64,000 bases of DNA from Farysia itapuensis (GCA_023212645.1 JALBYC010000017.1:124001-188000); one strand, 5' to 3'; shown: positions 19,786-30,104, counted from the first letter of the stretch. The notes: generated by a model from the sequence alone, not told the origin. A program made the numbers and translations.

Positions 19786-21150
19786 TTATGGGAAGGACGG
19801 GCTTGCGAGCCCGACGCCCGCAAGAGCAGAAGTCAAGTCCCACTGCGCGAGCGATTTTTGCGAAGCAGGCGTGAGTTTGGTATCCTGACTGAAGCCAAAC
19901 ATGTCGGCCAGAGCGTCTACCTTGAGTGCAGGTGAGGGGGGCAAGTAACCCTGTTCTGCCAGCCAGTCTGTTATCGCCGCCGAACCGCTGAGCGCGTTAA
20001 AGTGAACAGCCTCCGCGCGCGAGGGGAAGGATGCTTCGAGCATGTAGGCCAAATGACGATGAATAAGAGCGGTGTGCAAGCCCCAGGTGTGCGAAAGTGT
20101 GTGGAAGAGCGGCACTGCTTCTGTCGGTGTCCTGTCGTGTCCTGCAAACAGACCGGGATTGGCGAGAAGACCTCGTGCCGACATGGCACCTTTGGCGCCG
20201 GTGTGTGCTCTGTACGACATTGCATCTTGCAAGGTCCATACGTCACCGTTGGCGACGCACGGTACGAGTCCGCCACTTCCACCGTCTGCAAAGCGTGACC
20301 CCGCACCACCCTGCGAACCCCAGGCCGTGCGGAATCCGCACGAATTAGCGGCGTCAACTGCGAACTTGATGCCGTCCAGATCGACCGGATGAGCGGAGGA
20401 AGACTGCCACCTCGTCCGCCCGTGGATGGACAGCACCGAGGCTCCAGCATGCAGCGCATTGCGCACAAGCCTGTCCGTCAAGCTCAGATCAGGATCGATG
20501 CGGATCTTGACAGACACGCAGTAACTTTCCCCCAAGCGTGCCTTGACTGCCCGTACCATATCCCTCACCGTCTCTGGTTGACGCAGCAGGTATGAGCCCA
20601 GCTGCTCCTCGTACGCCCAAGACTGCGGACAGCCACAATTGAGATCCACCCCGTCAACGAATTTGCCAATCAGCTCCGTAGCGTCGGCCAAAGCCTTTGG
20701 CTCGCTCGATGCAAACTGCGACACCAGCGCTCCACGCACTCTGACCCGGTCTCGACCTTGCACCAGCGCAGATGCCGCTTGATCTCTCCGTCGTTCCCCT
20801 TCCGACCCTGACGGTGGATCGGCCGTGCGTTCGGCAAGAAGCCGCTGTGCACTCTCGCCACTCTCAGCAGCCCCTGGGAGCAGGCAGAACGTCCCGCGCT
20901 CGAATTCGTTCGTCGAGAAATCAGAGTTGCGCGCCGCTTCAGTCCGGCTGAACTCTTTGGCAAGCATCATGGGCGTCGTGGTGATATGCGTCTCGTAGCG
21001 CGAGACGAGCGTTCGAAACGCCAGTTTCGAGTATCGCACCATAGGCGCACAGATATTGAGACCGGGGAAAGCGTCCAACATCTGATGCGGCGCCAAATGG
21101 ATCACATCGTCCCCTCCATCGCCGTTGATCTTGTCCATCTTGATCGCCAT
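19786..21150 (-). CDS. dus4: tRNA-dihydrouridine synthase, Dus4 type
   Basis: FMN-dependent reductase expected to form dihydrouridine at tRNA D-loop positions 20a/20b. Single exon, 454 residues from the ATG at 21150; 48 further in-frame codons upstream look like leader sequence. Motifs: NICAPMVRYSKLAFRTLVSRY (FMN barrel start), TPMMLAKEFSRTEAARNSDFS, GVDLNCGCPQ with the catalytic Cys near residue 173, VSVKIRIDPD, SIHGRTRWQ, VANGDVWTL and AMSARGLLANPGLFAGHD, the last being Dus4-typical. Two segments are unusual: an insertion of about 55 residues (FERGTFCLLPGAAESGESAQ onward, basic and Ser-rich) before LVSQFASSEP, and a Gly-rich insert before VPCVANGDV. The 5' leader contains a CT repeat (21268-21284). 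Confidence 0.88.
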   Translation of the reverse strand: MAIKMDKINGDGGDDVIHLAPHQMLDAFPGLNICAPMVRYSKLAFRTLVSRYETHITTTPMMLAKEFSRTEAARNSDFSTNEFERGTFCLLPGAAESGESAQRLLAERTADPPSGSEGERRRDQAASALVQGRDRVRVRGALVSQFASSEPKALADATELIGKFVDGVDLNCGCPQSWAYEEQLGSYLLRQPETVRDMVRAVKARLGESYCVSVKIRIDPDLSLTDRLVRNALHAGASVLSIHGRTRWQSSSAHPVDLDGIKFAVDAANSCGFRTAWGSQGGAGSRFADGGSGGLVPCVANGDVWTLQDAMSYRAHTGAKGAMSARGLLANPGLFAGHDRTPTEAVPLFHTLSHTWGLHTALIHRHLAYMLEASFPSRAEAVHFNALSGSAAITDWLAEQGYLPPSPALKVDALADMFGFSQDTKLTPASQKSLAQWDLTSALAGVGLASPSFP

Positions 21151-21267
21151 GTTCCCCCACACCCCTTCCTGACAGGCGGCGAAGAGAGTGATGTTTGCTG
21201 TCAAAAACACCGCAAATTTCCCTTTCGAATTTGTCCGTCTTCCGTTCAATTCACCGTTCTCGCGCAC

Positions 21268-21284
21268 TCTCTCTCTCTCTCTCT
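21268..21284. repeat. CT dinucleotide microsatellite
   Basis: About eight CT units in the presumed 5' leader of dus4, between dus4 and the RhoGEF gene. Confidence 0.7.
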
Positions 21285-21428
21285 TTACACACATGAAGAG
21301 GTGGATGGGAAAAAGGCATGCAATGCAGATCTAGATCCAAGAAAGCCCGTGAATAATGCGGTATATGGGCATCTGATAGGATGGTATATGTGGTGGAGTT
21401 TGCGGGTAAAGAGGGACAGGGGGCGAGG

Positions 21429-24400
21429 TTACTTCCTGCGTTCGGAGGTAAGCATTGGGCCGTAGAAGGTGCTGAGACGGGCAGCGGCGCTCATGGGGCG
21501 TTTCATGTGCGATCTCAGGTGGGGAGGAACGCCGTTGGGGGCATGCATCATTGAAGGTCGGAACACTTCAGACTGCTTGGCTGGCGATGCACTCGTTGGA
21601 GTGGCCGATGTAGTGAACGACATGCTCGTCGAGGTCGGGGTCGAAGGATCCTCGACGCCTTCAGGGATGCTCGTGCTGTCAACGCCGAAATAGCCTGCTG
21701 TCATAATGCTTGGCGCATAAGTACTTCTTCGAGCGCCTCCAGCCTGTCCTGGCGGCAGTTCCGATTCCGGCGTTGTCAGACGTGGCGTCATCAGTCTAAA
21801 AGTGCCTGAACCAGACGTGGCAGCCTGGATCTGTGGTCTAGAGTGATTGGTGAACAGGTGAGCTTCCAGCGCAGAAGCTCGATGCGGCATACCCGGCATC
21901 GGCACGCGTGAAGAAGGCGAATAGAGAGACTTGGACCGAATTGGGAGAGGAGGCATCTCCTGAGAAGACTGCGACGACATCGACGTCGGCAGAGGCGGTG
22001 ACTCGCCTGCTTCCGACATTGGCGGCGACGATGCATCTTCAAAGCGCAAGGATTTAGGACGCAAGTTTCGGGACGCCTCCAGAGCCTGGCTGTTGACATT
22101 CATCATCGACGAAACATACGCGGTGGGCGATGAGTCGATTAGAGGCGACTCGGACCGCGAGATACCCGGGGACCCTTCGCCAGCAGGGGTTTTGGGTGAG
22201 CCTGGACCAATGTCGGCGTCGGAATCGAGCCTGTATGCGCTGAGAGCCGTGGCGTCGCTGCCATCCGTACTTGGCATTGAGGTCATATCGGCGCTTGTAG
22301 GTAGCGACTCATCAGCCAATGCCGAGGTCGCCTCCTCAGGCAAGTCCGACGGGAATACGCTGTCAAAGCACGGGTCGCAAGCACGAGCAGGCTTGTACGC
22401 TTCGCCCTCATCGTAATTCGGGATCAGGAACGAACGCTGTGAGCATAGCCAGCAGACTACCTGTCCACATAATCTGCAGTGATGCTTGCGCCTCCAGATG
22501 CCAAAAGGCTCGCTGCAATTGGCACACTTGTCTGCTCGATTGTCGGGCACCCAGACGGGCGCATTGTAGTCTTCCAGAATCCGGAGAGGCTGCGCACTGG
22601 CTGTGGTGGAGCTCGAGGCAAGCAGGTTGGCGAGAGACAAGTTCGTGGCGCTTGACGGGAATGATGGAAACGAGGGCGGACGTAGTAGCGACGGCATGGA
22701 ATCGACGCGCGAGCGCAATGACAGGCGCTGGGGGGTGCGAGCGACAGCAGGCACATTACCTTCACCTTCTGACTCGGAGATTGCCTGGTCTTGACCTGCA
22801 AGATTGGTTCCGGCAAGATAGGCACCAAGGCTTTGCGTGCTCAATCTGCGATTGTTGGTTTTGCCTGCGTCCAGCTTGTAGAGAGATCTACGCCGCTCTC
22901 GCTTTGCCTCGATCGAGTCTTCGTCTGCCTTGAGTGTTCTACGTGCAGACATGAAATCGGCGCGTGCTTCTCGAATGCCGGTCACCCATGCTTCTTTGGA
23001 CGCTGCAGTCTCGGCGTACACGGCAAAAGACTTGTCGGGCGTGCGGATCTCAAAACAGTGTCGCAGGCCAACGTGCAAACTGTCTTCCACTCCGACCACC
23101 GTGCAGTCTCGCAGTGGGTATTTGGCGCGGAACTGCAATTGGTGTCCCGCAAGGGAGAAGATCGCTCCGGCCAGCGGAGTATAAGGTTCTTGAAGTGACA
23201 TCGTTCTCGCCCTTGTCTTTGACCTAGGATCCAATCTGGAAATCGGCTCCAGGACAGATTCGATGGGGCTCAGGCTAGCGCTTGTTTCAATAACAGGCGA
23301 CGCAGGGGCTAGCTCGGTCATGCCGCCACCATACAGCCCGCCCTTTTGCGCTAATGCGTTCCAAGCAGCTGACGCCGACTCGATACCGCCTGAGATCGGG
23401 CTGGCGTAGATGAGACAGTCGGTGAAAAGGAAGAATTCACGGGGCTGGATGTTGCGGCGACACGTTTTCATAAGTGTGCCACGCTTGATGAGGACTCGTC
23501 CAGGCATGACAAGCGGCTCCTGCAGACCTTGCAGACTCTTCTGCAGACTAAGAATGGTCAACATCATTTCATGTTGCCGAACGTTGTCGTTGATGTAGGA
23601 TGCGACCTGCTCGATGACTTGGCCGGCACGCAACAGGTCGTGTCGATCTGAATGACTCTGGGGTGTGCACTTGATCAGATCATCTACAAGCAGCTTGTAG
23701 CGAGGAATGCGCTGAACGATTGTGAGGAGGTGGGCCTGGAAGCCAAGACCGAAGCCGAACGCTTGTCTTCCATTGGATCCGGTGCTGGACTTTTCCTTGT
23801 CCCATCTGCGCTGTTCGGTCGCTTTGAGGAATTTGGCAAAGCTTTCGTTGGACTTTTGCTCGATTTCGATACGTTGAAGGGCACTGCTAAAGTTTTTGAC
23901 AAAGAGGGAATACATCTTCAAGAACGGTGCAAGAGTGACCAGGATGTCACCCACAGAATCACGCTTGGGATCCCACGTTGCTTCAGCAGCCGTTGATTCT
24001 GCCAATGGCGATGGAGCCTTGGCGAAAGTATGTCCGAATCTTTCTTCGAGTCGGCTTAGTAGCTCCTTGTTGAGCTGCATAATATCCGGGAAATTGGCAA
24101 AGATTTCGCCGATGGATTTTCTTGACAGGATGGCTGCAGCTGATTGTGGTGGCGACATGGCCCCACTTTTGCCGCGTCCCAGACTGGCCATGAGTGGTTG
24201 GTAGTACTCTTGGTCAATGAGTGTCAAGCTGGCCAAGAAACTTCGCTCTGTCTCGAGGAGTTCCTTGGCGCTTCTCAATCTTCTCGTCATGAGAAGGGTG
24301 AGATCTGTTGGGTTTCCGGGGGCAGTCGCTGAACGACGTAGGAAGGCACTGGGCCGCGGCGCCGAAGAAGCTGAAATTGTCGAGCTTGGACTTACAGAAT

Positions 24401-25229
24401 TCTCTTGTGGGTTGCCGTGTCCATGACCGGAAGAGGATGACAGTGACATTGAATCTTCTGGGGAATGCGACCGTTTGGTTGGACTGGACGGAACTGATGC
24501 AGCCACTGAGTCTTTGATCGACGTGGAGGGGAAATAGACGCTGTTGCTCGTACTGGCGGTGTTTAGGCTGAGTTGAGTAGGCTTTTCATAGCTTGCAGCC
24601 CTTGACTTGGGAATGGTGGGTGCGAGGAAGCCGTTGACAATTTCGTCCTCGGGCAGACTGTCGAAGCTCGAGATGCTTGCTACACTCATCCTGTGGTGCA
24701 TGCTGGGTACAATTGGCATCGAGGGACGTCTTGAGATGGAATTCGGGGTCTGGGCAGCCTGTGTACGCACGCGATTCCTTGAAGCTGCATCTTTACTCCT
24801 TGACCGACTGCTGGAAGCGGCTCCGCTGCTATGGAGAGAGACGAGACCGAGTGCCGAAGCAAGGCCAGGGCTGAGCAGATCGGCACAACCGCTAAGTTGA
24901 CCTTGTACTTGACTGTGTGCTGACGTTGTAGAAGCGATTGAGGACGGCCGAGAGGTTGCAGTAGAAGAAGCTGGACGACTCAGGGCTATCGGCATCCGGA
25001 GCGCTTCGGAGTATACTGAAGAAGAGGCGATGGACTCGTCTGAGGTTAGAACGAGTTCACGCTCTGGCAAGTTGACTTGGGGATATGTGCGAGCGTGTGT
25101 AGTGGGAGGAGGCATATCTCGTAAGTCTGCATGATCGGGAACCAGGCCCACTTGAATCTCAGATGGCGAGTCTGGCAGAGTTGGAAAGCGGATGGTGGAG
25201 TCATGCTGGACTGGCTGTGGCTGCGCCAT
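21429..25229 (-). CDS. don1: DH-PH-FYVE Rho guanine nucleotide exchange factor, Don1-like
   Basis: Rho-family GEF of the FGD/Don1 architecture. Single exon, 1266 residues. Ser-rich N-terminus (1-310). DH domain about 318-555: starts LRSAKELLETERSFLASLTL and contains the conserved helix block TIVQRIPRYKLLVDDLIKCT. A PH domain follows (about 565-770, GRVLIKRGTLMKTCRRNIQP, split by a Ser-rich loop). A FYVE zinc finger spans about 895-965 (WVPDNRADKCANCSEPFGIW, then the R-K-H-H-C-R core), which should bind PI3P on endosomes. The last 300 residues are disordered. In U. maydis an endosomal FYVE GEF of this layout, Don1, activates Cdc42 for septation and daughter-cell separation; equating this gene with don1 is an inference from architecture. 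Another FGD-like GEF is the alternative. Confidence 0.82.
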   Translation of the reverse strand: MAQPQPVQHDSTIRFPTLPDSPSEIQVGLVPDHADLRDMPPPTTHARTYPQVNLPERELVLTSDESIASSSVYSEALRMPIALSRPASSTATSRPSSIASTTSAHSQVQGQLSGCADLLSPGLASALGLVSLHSSGAASSSRSRSKDAASRNRVRTQAAQTPNSISRRPSMPIVPSMHHRMSVASISSFDSLPEDEIVNGFLAPTIPKSRAASYEKPTQLSLNTASTSNSVYFPSTSIKDSVAASVPSSPTKRSHSPEDSMSLSSSSGHGHGNPQENSVSPSSTISASSAPRPSAFLRRSATAPGNPTDLTLLMTRRLRSAKELLETERSFLASLTLIDQEYYQPLMASLGRGKSGAMSPPQSAAAILSRKSIGEIFANFPDIMQLNKELLSRLEERFGHTFAKAPSPLAESTAAEATWDPKRDSVGDILVTLAPFLKMYSLFVKNFSSALQRIEIEQKSNESFAKFLKATEQRRWDKEKSSTGSNGRQAFGFGLGFQAHLLTIVQRIPRYKLLVDDLIKCTPQSHSDRHDLLRAGQVIEQVASYINDNVRQHEMMLTILSLQKSLQGLQEPLVMPGRVLIKRGTLMKTCRRNIQPREFFLFTDCLIYASPISGGIESASAAWNALAQKGGLYGGGMTELAPASPVIETSASLSPIESVLEPISRLDPRSKTRARTMSLQEPYTPLAGAIFSLAGHQLQFRAKYPLRDCTVVGVEDSLHVGLRHCFEIRTPDKSFAVYAETAASKEAWVTGIREARADFMSARRTLKADEDSIEAKRERRRSLYKLDAGKTNNRRLSTQSLGAYLAGTNLAGQDQAISESEGEGNVPAVARTPQRLSLRSRVDSMPSLLRPPSFPSFPSSATNLSLANLLASSSTTASAQPLRILEDYNAPVWVPDNRADKCANCSEPFGIWRRKHHCRLCGQVVCWLCSQRSFLIPNYDEGEAYKPARACDPCFDSVFPSDLPEEATSALADESLPTSADMTSMPSTDGSDATALSAYRLDSDADIGPGSPKTPAGEGSPGISRSESPLIDSSPTAYVSSMMNVNSQALEASRNLRPKSLRFEDASSPPMSEAGESPPLPTSMSSQSSQEMPPLPIRSKSLYSPSSRVPMPGMPHRASALEAHLFTNHSRPQIQAATSGSGTFRLMTPRLTTPESELPPGQAGGARRSTYAPSIMTAGYFGVDSTSIPEGVEDPSTPTSTSMSFTTSATPTSASPAKQSEVFRPSMMHAPNGVPPHLRSHMKRPMSAAARLSTFYGPMLTSERRK

Positions 25230-26440
25230 GTTGTGTGTCTGGAAAGATGGGAAAGACGAGCGCCAAGGGGGTTGCTGTTGTTGGTAATACTAGCCCTTCA
25301 TTGAGGCTGTAGGTGTGTGTCTGCGATTGACTGAACAAGATGGCTGGAAGAAGAGCTTACTGAGGTGAGGAGGAAAGGAGGATGCTGATCACTTGCTGGC
25401 GAGAGATGGAGGATGCACTCTGGGGATCGAGGCGCAAGCGAATCGGGAACCAACACCTCATTTTGCCCAAAAGTGCAAAGTGACTCCTAACTCGCGTTTC
25501 AACGTTCAACGCGCGAAATTAAATCACATGGCAATTTTTCTAATAATTTCTAGGCCAAATTGCATCTCCTCGGAGAGGCGCGGCGGCCCAATACGTGTAC
25601 GGTGTGTACCCGACTAAAGCCAAGCAAAGGTCCCAACCTTGTCCGGCCCGGAATGGCTTATGGGCAGCACAACAATCGTTGCCGTTATTGTCGGCATGTT
25701 CGGCGTGTAACGCTTCCCTTTGTTCGAGGTGAGTGTGGCTTGCCTTGACTGGTCTAGCCTTCTCCACCATTCACGATTGTCTCGCAAACTCTACTCCTCC
25801 CTCAACACACCTCGCCCAATAAGCCCACAATGTGCACACGAATCCTTCTGTCGACGCGACGACCCACGAGATGTTGTCCCCACAATGAACGCGTCGAATT
25901 GTGACCCAGTCGGAGAAAAGGGCTCAAGGTGAAGAGAAGCTGCGAGCAAGGCATGCAGCCATGATGGTTTCTTGCATGCATCAAGCGGATCAGGACGTGT
26001 TGTTGTTGTTGTCTTCCTTTTCGTGTGTTGATTTTGAATTTTCTTGGCCGACTGACTCGCCTTTTCTTTTGAAAACAATACAAGCCAAATTGCGTAACTG
26101 TATGCGTCGGAGAAAGACGAGCGCTTAGCGCTTTAGCTCGGAACTCCGTCTTTGACTCCCCCGATGGCCTGACAATGGTGTCGGTCGTGTGGCTGCCACG
26201 GGTCTGTAGAGTTTTCTGGACCCTAGTCACCTTCCGGGTATATCATGTGCGTCCCGATACATCGGGGCTTTGACGTAAAGAGCTGTCCAAGAGGGCCGAA
26301 AAAGAACGAGGTGGAGGTCCCACCAGACCGGTAAAGGCATTCCATCCGAGATCTTCTGCTGAGTAAGAGAAGATGCATAACCAGAATTCAAGAGGATCGG
26401 TCAATGCGTACTCCTTCCTGGGCCTTACACCTTGCACACT
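25230..26440. other. Long divergent intergenic region, RhoGEF / HhH protein
   Basis: 1211 bp with no gene I can support; small open frames on both strands have no family resemblance. Contents noticed: a GTT repeat near 25998-26010 and an imperfect hairpin at 26113-26153 with arms AAAGACG / CGTCTTT enclosing AGCGCTTAGCGCT. It presumably holds both promoters and long 5' leaders. Confidence 0.45.
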
Positions 26441-27592
26441 ATGGTAGCAACTCGACGATCCGCCTCCGGCAACCACAGCCAATCGAACAAAGCTGCTGAG
26501 CAGCCAAACGCTTCCAAGCCCGAGACCGGCTCCAAACGCAGCAAGGATGAGGCTACAGGTGACACGAAGGCAGCGTCTGACAAAGGTCAAGACTCTTCCA
26601 AGAAGCCCAAGACCGAGAATGGCCAGACCGAGCAGCAAGCTGCCAGCAAGGACGAAAAGATCCTAGACGACCAAAAGGGCGAGTTGGAGTCGCATCGCGA
26701 TGCTCTTGCCTGGTTGCACTCGAATGAAGCATGGAAGCTCGCCAACCCGCCAGCACCTGCTGCCTCTGAGGGTGCTGAGACTGACAGAGCGCAAGCTGGG
26801 GAAGAGACAGCCAGACCTCAACCTCAAGCGTATACCAACAAGCGATCTGACGCTTCCGCTGGCGGCCATCTGTCGTACCCCAACTCGGATCTGACCCCCT
26901 TCCAGACGCTCATGTGTGCTGTCCTGCTCAGCAAGCCCATCTCACACAAGCTAGGTCTGCGCACAATCGACACCCTGCTCAACCAACCTTACTACTTCCG
27001 AAAAGTGCAGGACCTTTTGGACGCCGACAACGAGGGTCGACGCGCAGCTTTGTGGGAAGCCCGCACTCAGCATAAAGAGAAGACAGCCGAACAGCTCGGC
27101 AACCTGGCTCAAGGCCTCGTCTCTCTCTGTGGTGAAAAAGAGGCCGACTCACTCAGACCCGTTCTCGATAAAGCGCTCGACAAGACGAGCGACAAAGCAG
27201 ACGCTTTCGCCGTGGCTGAACAGATCAAAACCATCTTGACCGGCGAAATCAACGGTCTAGGTCCCGGAGGCGTCGACATCTTCTTGCGACGCATTCAAGC
27301 TCAGTGGCATCAGGTCTTCCCCTTTGCAGACAAGCGAACTTTGGAGACCGCCATTCAGTTCCAACTCATTGACAGCAAAGACTTGGAAAAGGGCGCACAA
27401 AATGCTACCAATAAGCTGGCAGCCAAAATCGCGGAACATGTCGGCTTTCCCCTCGATCAGGCAAACAAGGACGACGATGAGGAATCCGAATGTGGCAGAT
27501 GGTGGCTCGTACGAACCCTTGACGTCCTCATCGGTCTCGACATCGAGAAGAAAATCCCAGAAGCCTTGAAACTCGCGGGGGTCAAACAGTAA
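26441..27592 (+). CDS. Conserved fungal protein with helix-hairpin-helix (HhH-GPD-like) fold, putative
   Basis: Single exon, 383 residues, starting MVATRRSASGNHSQSNK. Residues 1-90 are Lys/Ser/Ala-rich, disordered and basic (SKRSK, KKPK), suggesting a nuclear protein. The rest is helical. LTPFQTLMCAVLLSKPISHKLGLRTIDTLL resembles the opening helices of base-excision DNA glycosylases, and GLGPGGVDIFLRRIQAQW (from about residue 271) resembles the helix-hairpin-helix, followed by VFPFADKRTLETA where the catalytic Asp of HhH-GPD enzymes (normally in a VDTHV-like motif) could be the D of FADKR. No hairpin Lys and no iron-sulfur Cys cluster are present, so a bifunctional Nth-type enzyme is unlikely. 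A catalytically dead relative is equally possible. Confidence 0.6.
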   Translation: MVATRRSASGNHSQSNKAAEQPNASKPETGSKRSKDEATGDTKAASDKGQDSSKKPKTENGQTEQQAASKDEKILDDQKGELESHRDALAWLHSNEAWKLANPPAPAASEGAETDRAQAGEETARPQPQAYTNKRSDASAGGHLSYPNSDLTPFQTLMCAVLLSKPISHKLGLRTIDTLLNQPYYFRKVQDLLDADNEGRRAALWEARTQHKEKTAEQLGNLAQGLVSLCGEKEADSLRPVLDKALDKTSDKADAFAVAEQIKTILTGEINGLGPGGVDIFLRRIQAQWHQVFPFADKRTLETAIQFQLIDSKDLEKGAQNATNKLAAKIAEHVGFPLDQANKDDDEESECGRWWLVRTLDVLIGLDIEKKIPEALKLAGVKQ

Positions 27593-27680
27593 AGCACCGT
27601 CCATGTTCATAGATGGAGTAAATTCGAGATAGTAGATACGCAGTCTGGGGGAAAAGGGGGGAGGGGCTAGTTTTGAGCGA

Positions 27681-29939
27681 TTAGTATCGATTGCGCGATC
27701 CACCGCCGTTGTTGTAGGAGTCGTAGCGTTCGTCCCGTCGATCAGGGCTTCTTTCTCGTCGGTGAGAAGAGCGGTCGTCTCCTCGACCCGCAGAGGGACG
27801 CGGTGAGCGTGAGCGTTGGCGATCGCGATAGTCGCGCGAGCCATCGCGCTGGTCTTCACTGCGCGGTTTTTCGGGCAGACCTGCAGCTCCGCGTTGGTAT
27901 CTTGACGAAGGCGGTGCGCCGCTGCCACTCCGAGTCTCGCGGTCCTTGCTGTCATCGCCTCCTGCGGGTCCGGAAGATGAGTCGCGTTGGTTTCTTGAGC
28001 CGCCCATGTTGCTGGGAGGGCTCATGCTGCCGCCCATGCTACCCATACCCATCATACCCATGCTTGGCATGCCGCCCATACCCATCATGGCACTCATGTC
28101 CATACCGCCAGCATTGGCACCACCGCCAGCACCACCGCCGCCAGCCATGCTGGCCATCATTTGCTGCCAAGCCATTGGGTTCCAATTCTGACCACCCCAG
28201 CCCATGTTCCGGTACATTTGAGCCATGGCGTTCGGGTCGAACCCGGCCCCGCCCTGCTGACCAGCACCGCCCATCATGCCCATCATCATGGGATTCATCA
28301 TGCCGCCCCATGGATTGAGATTACCTCCGCCGCCGAATGGTTGACCAGGCGCAGACGAGTTGCCCATCAAGCCCATTCCCATAGCCATGTCTGGATTGTC
28401 CCTCTGCAGTTGTCGGCGCATCTGCAGAGATTGAGGATCGTTCTTAGACTGGGCCCGCTTAATGTCAATCTCTTTACCCTCAATCATAAGAGGTCGATTG
28501 GCCATGAGGGTATCGATCGCAGTGTCCTCCTGGAAGGTGAGGAAACCGAATCCACGAGGTTTGCCCGTCTCTCGATCCATCATGCAAGTGCATTCCAGCA
28601 GTGTACCGTACTGCTCAAAGAAGCCTCGGAACGACTCAGGGGTGATAGTGGTCGGCAGACCACCGACAAAGAGCTTTTGGTTACGAGCAGGTTGCCCGAT
28701 CCCGCTGCCAATGTCGTTTGGTTGCTGTTGAGACTTGGGAATGGCTCGTTTGGGATCGATCTGGACGCAACATATTTGCGGTCAGTCATAGGTGACGAGT
28801 TAGTATCCCGAATTTCATACTCACATTCTTGCCATCGAGATAGTGTTCTCGTACAACGACGGTGTTGACCGATTTGGGATCGGCGTAGTTGAGGAAAGCA
28901 AAGCCACGAGAGCGCCCTGTAACATTGTCGCGCATAATGGTGCAATGTACAACCTCGCCAAATTGGGCAAAGTAACGACGCAACGAGTCTGTGACGAGAA
29001 CACAGGAACTGGTGAGCTACCGCTAGCGAGCAAAAAGGGGGGGGGGGGGGAATGTATGCATCAAGTACCTTCTGTTGTGTCCCAGTTCAAACCTCCAATG
29101 AACATTTTGCTGGAGACGAGAAACATTTGTTGCATCATTCAAGGAAGTCGTGCCCGCGTTGGAACAAAACAGATCGTGTTTGTGTCAATGGTGTTCAATT
29201 CCATCATGTACCACCGTAAGTATGATGTGTGATCATATAGAGCGAGGTGGTCGATAGTAGAGAGACAAGATGACATCGTGCAAGAAAAGAAGAAAAAGAA
29301 GAGACGGAACGATAGTTGAGTATTAGCCCTACGAGCGTTGCTATGCTATCGATGTGTATGCCATCTGATGTTGATGCTGATGCTGATGCTGATACAGCGT
29401 AGGAGCGCAATTGCTTTCAAGGTGGTGGATGGGGGAAAGAGCCAAGCGTGCCTTCTTTTTGAGACATGGCCAGCTTGGCTCCGAGTGAGGAACACAGATG
29501 AGCTATGTACTTACCCTTCTTCTGGCATATCGTGAGGCATCAAGCCTCTGTTACCTCTATCATCATTCTGGCTACTCGGAGTCGAGTGATGAGTCTGAAT
29601 GCCTTGCTGATACTGTTGATGGCTGTTGTTTCCTCCGCCCTCTCTATAATCGTTGCTAGATGTGTTTCCTGCAACAGAAGGGATGAAGCTGCCGCGGGCC
29701 TGAGAGGCAGAACGATCAGCAGAACTAGTTGGGGCAGCGGCTGGAATGAATGAGCCTCCTGACGGCTTCTCACTTGTTCCATCCGCCTTGCCGTTGGCTG
29801 TGTCTGTCTGATCCTCGTAGCCAATTAGATCGCTGTCATCGTTGCCTTTGGCACCGAAGTCGGCGGCATCTCCAGCACCCGCTCCAGCTTCACCATAGAG
29901 ATCTGCGTACAGATCGTCCGTGTCGTCGTTGCTTGCCAT
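27681..29939 (-). CDS. hrp1: Hrp1/Nab4-type RNA-binding protein, two RRMs with Met/Gly-rich and RD/RS tail
   Basis: Two-RRM protein of the Hrp1/DAZAP1/Musashi group, which binds pre-mRNA 3'-end or poly(A)-proximal elements and shuttles with mRNA. Exons: 29939-29515, 29109-29069 (41 nt), 28988-28825 and 28760-27681; 569 residues. The N-terminus is acidic (MASNDDTDDLYADLYGEAG). RRM1 (about 143-219) has KMFIGGLNWDTTED and RGFAFLNY; the linker DPKRAIPK is the Hrp1-type interdomain; RRM2 (about 239-314) has KLFVGGLPTT and RGFGFLTF. Then come repeated Met-Gly segments with Gly runs (about 330-450) and a C-terminal RD/RS-rich region with SRSPRPSAGRG. Intron 1 is 405 nt, long for this window. Ortholog choice within the group is uncertain. 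Confidence 0.88.
29366..29395. repeat. TGATGC hexamer repeat in intron 1 of the RRM gene
   Basis: Five tandem units (TGATGT, three TGATGC, TGATAC). It resembles snoRNA C-box text but is simply a microsatellite. Confidence 0.7.
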
Positions 29940-30067
29940 CTTTGCGTTGCGAGGAAGAGGTAGCACGGAAGAAGAGGAAAAGGCTCGATCTTTCATTCCA
30001 AACGATGCGGAGACTAGCCGACCTTTTTCCCGCACGTGACGTATCGTTGTCTAACAGCTCACTCCAC

Positions 30068-30104
30068 TTCTCGAATGTGAATTCTCGAATTCTCGATTCT
30101 CGAA
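30068..30104. promoter_or_regulatory. Heat-shock-element-like array (TTCTCGAA repeats)
   Basis: TTCTCGAA occurs at 30068-30075, 30082-30089 and 30097-30104, with TTCTCGAT at 30090-30097. Each is a TTCnnGAA pair, the half-site arrangement of HSF binding sites. The array lies 129-165 bp upstream of the RRM gene's ATG, within the 227-bp gap that also receives the 3' end of pex6. Confidence 0.45.

Noticed and set aside
25802..26230. 142-codon minus-strand frame in the large intergenic region
   Set aside because: Composition is unlike the neighbouring genes, with no recognisable domain, and several competing short frames overlap it.
29366..29395. Box C-like TGATG repeats as a snoRNA
   Set aside because: Simple hexamer microsatellite in an intron, with no D box or terminal stem.
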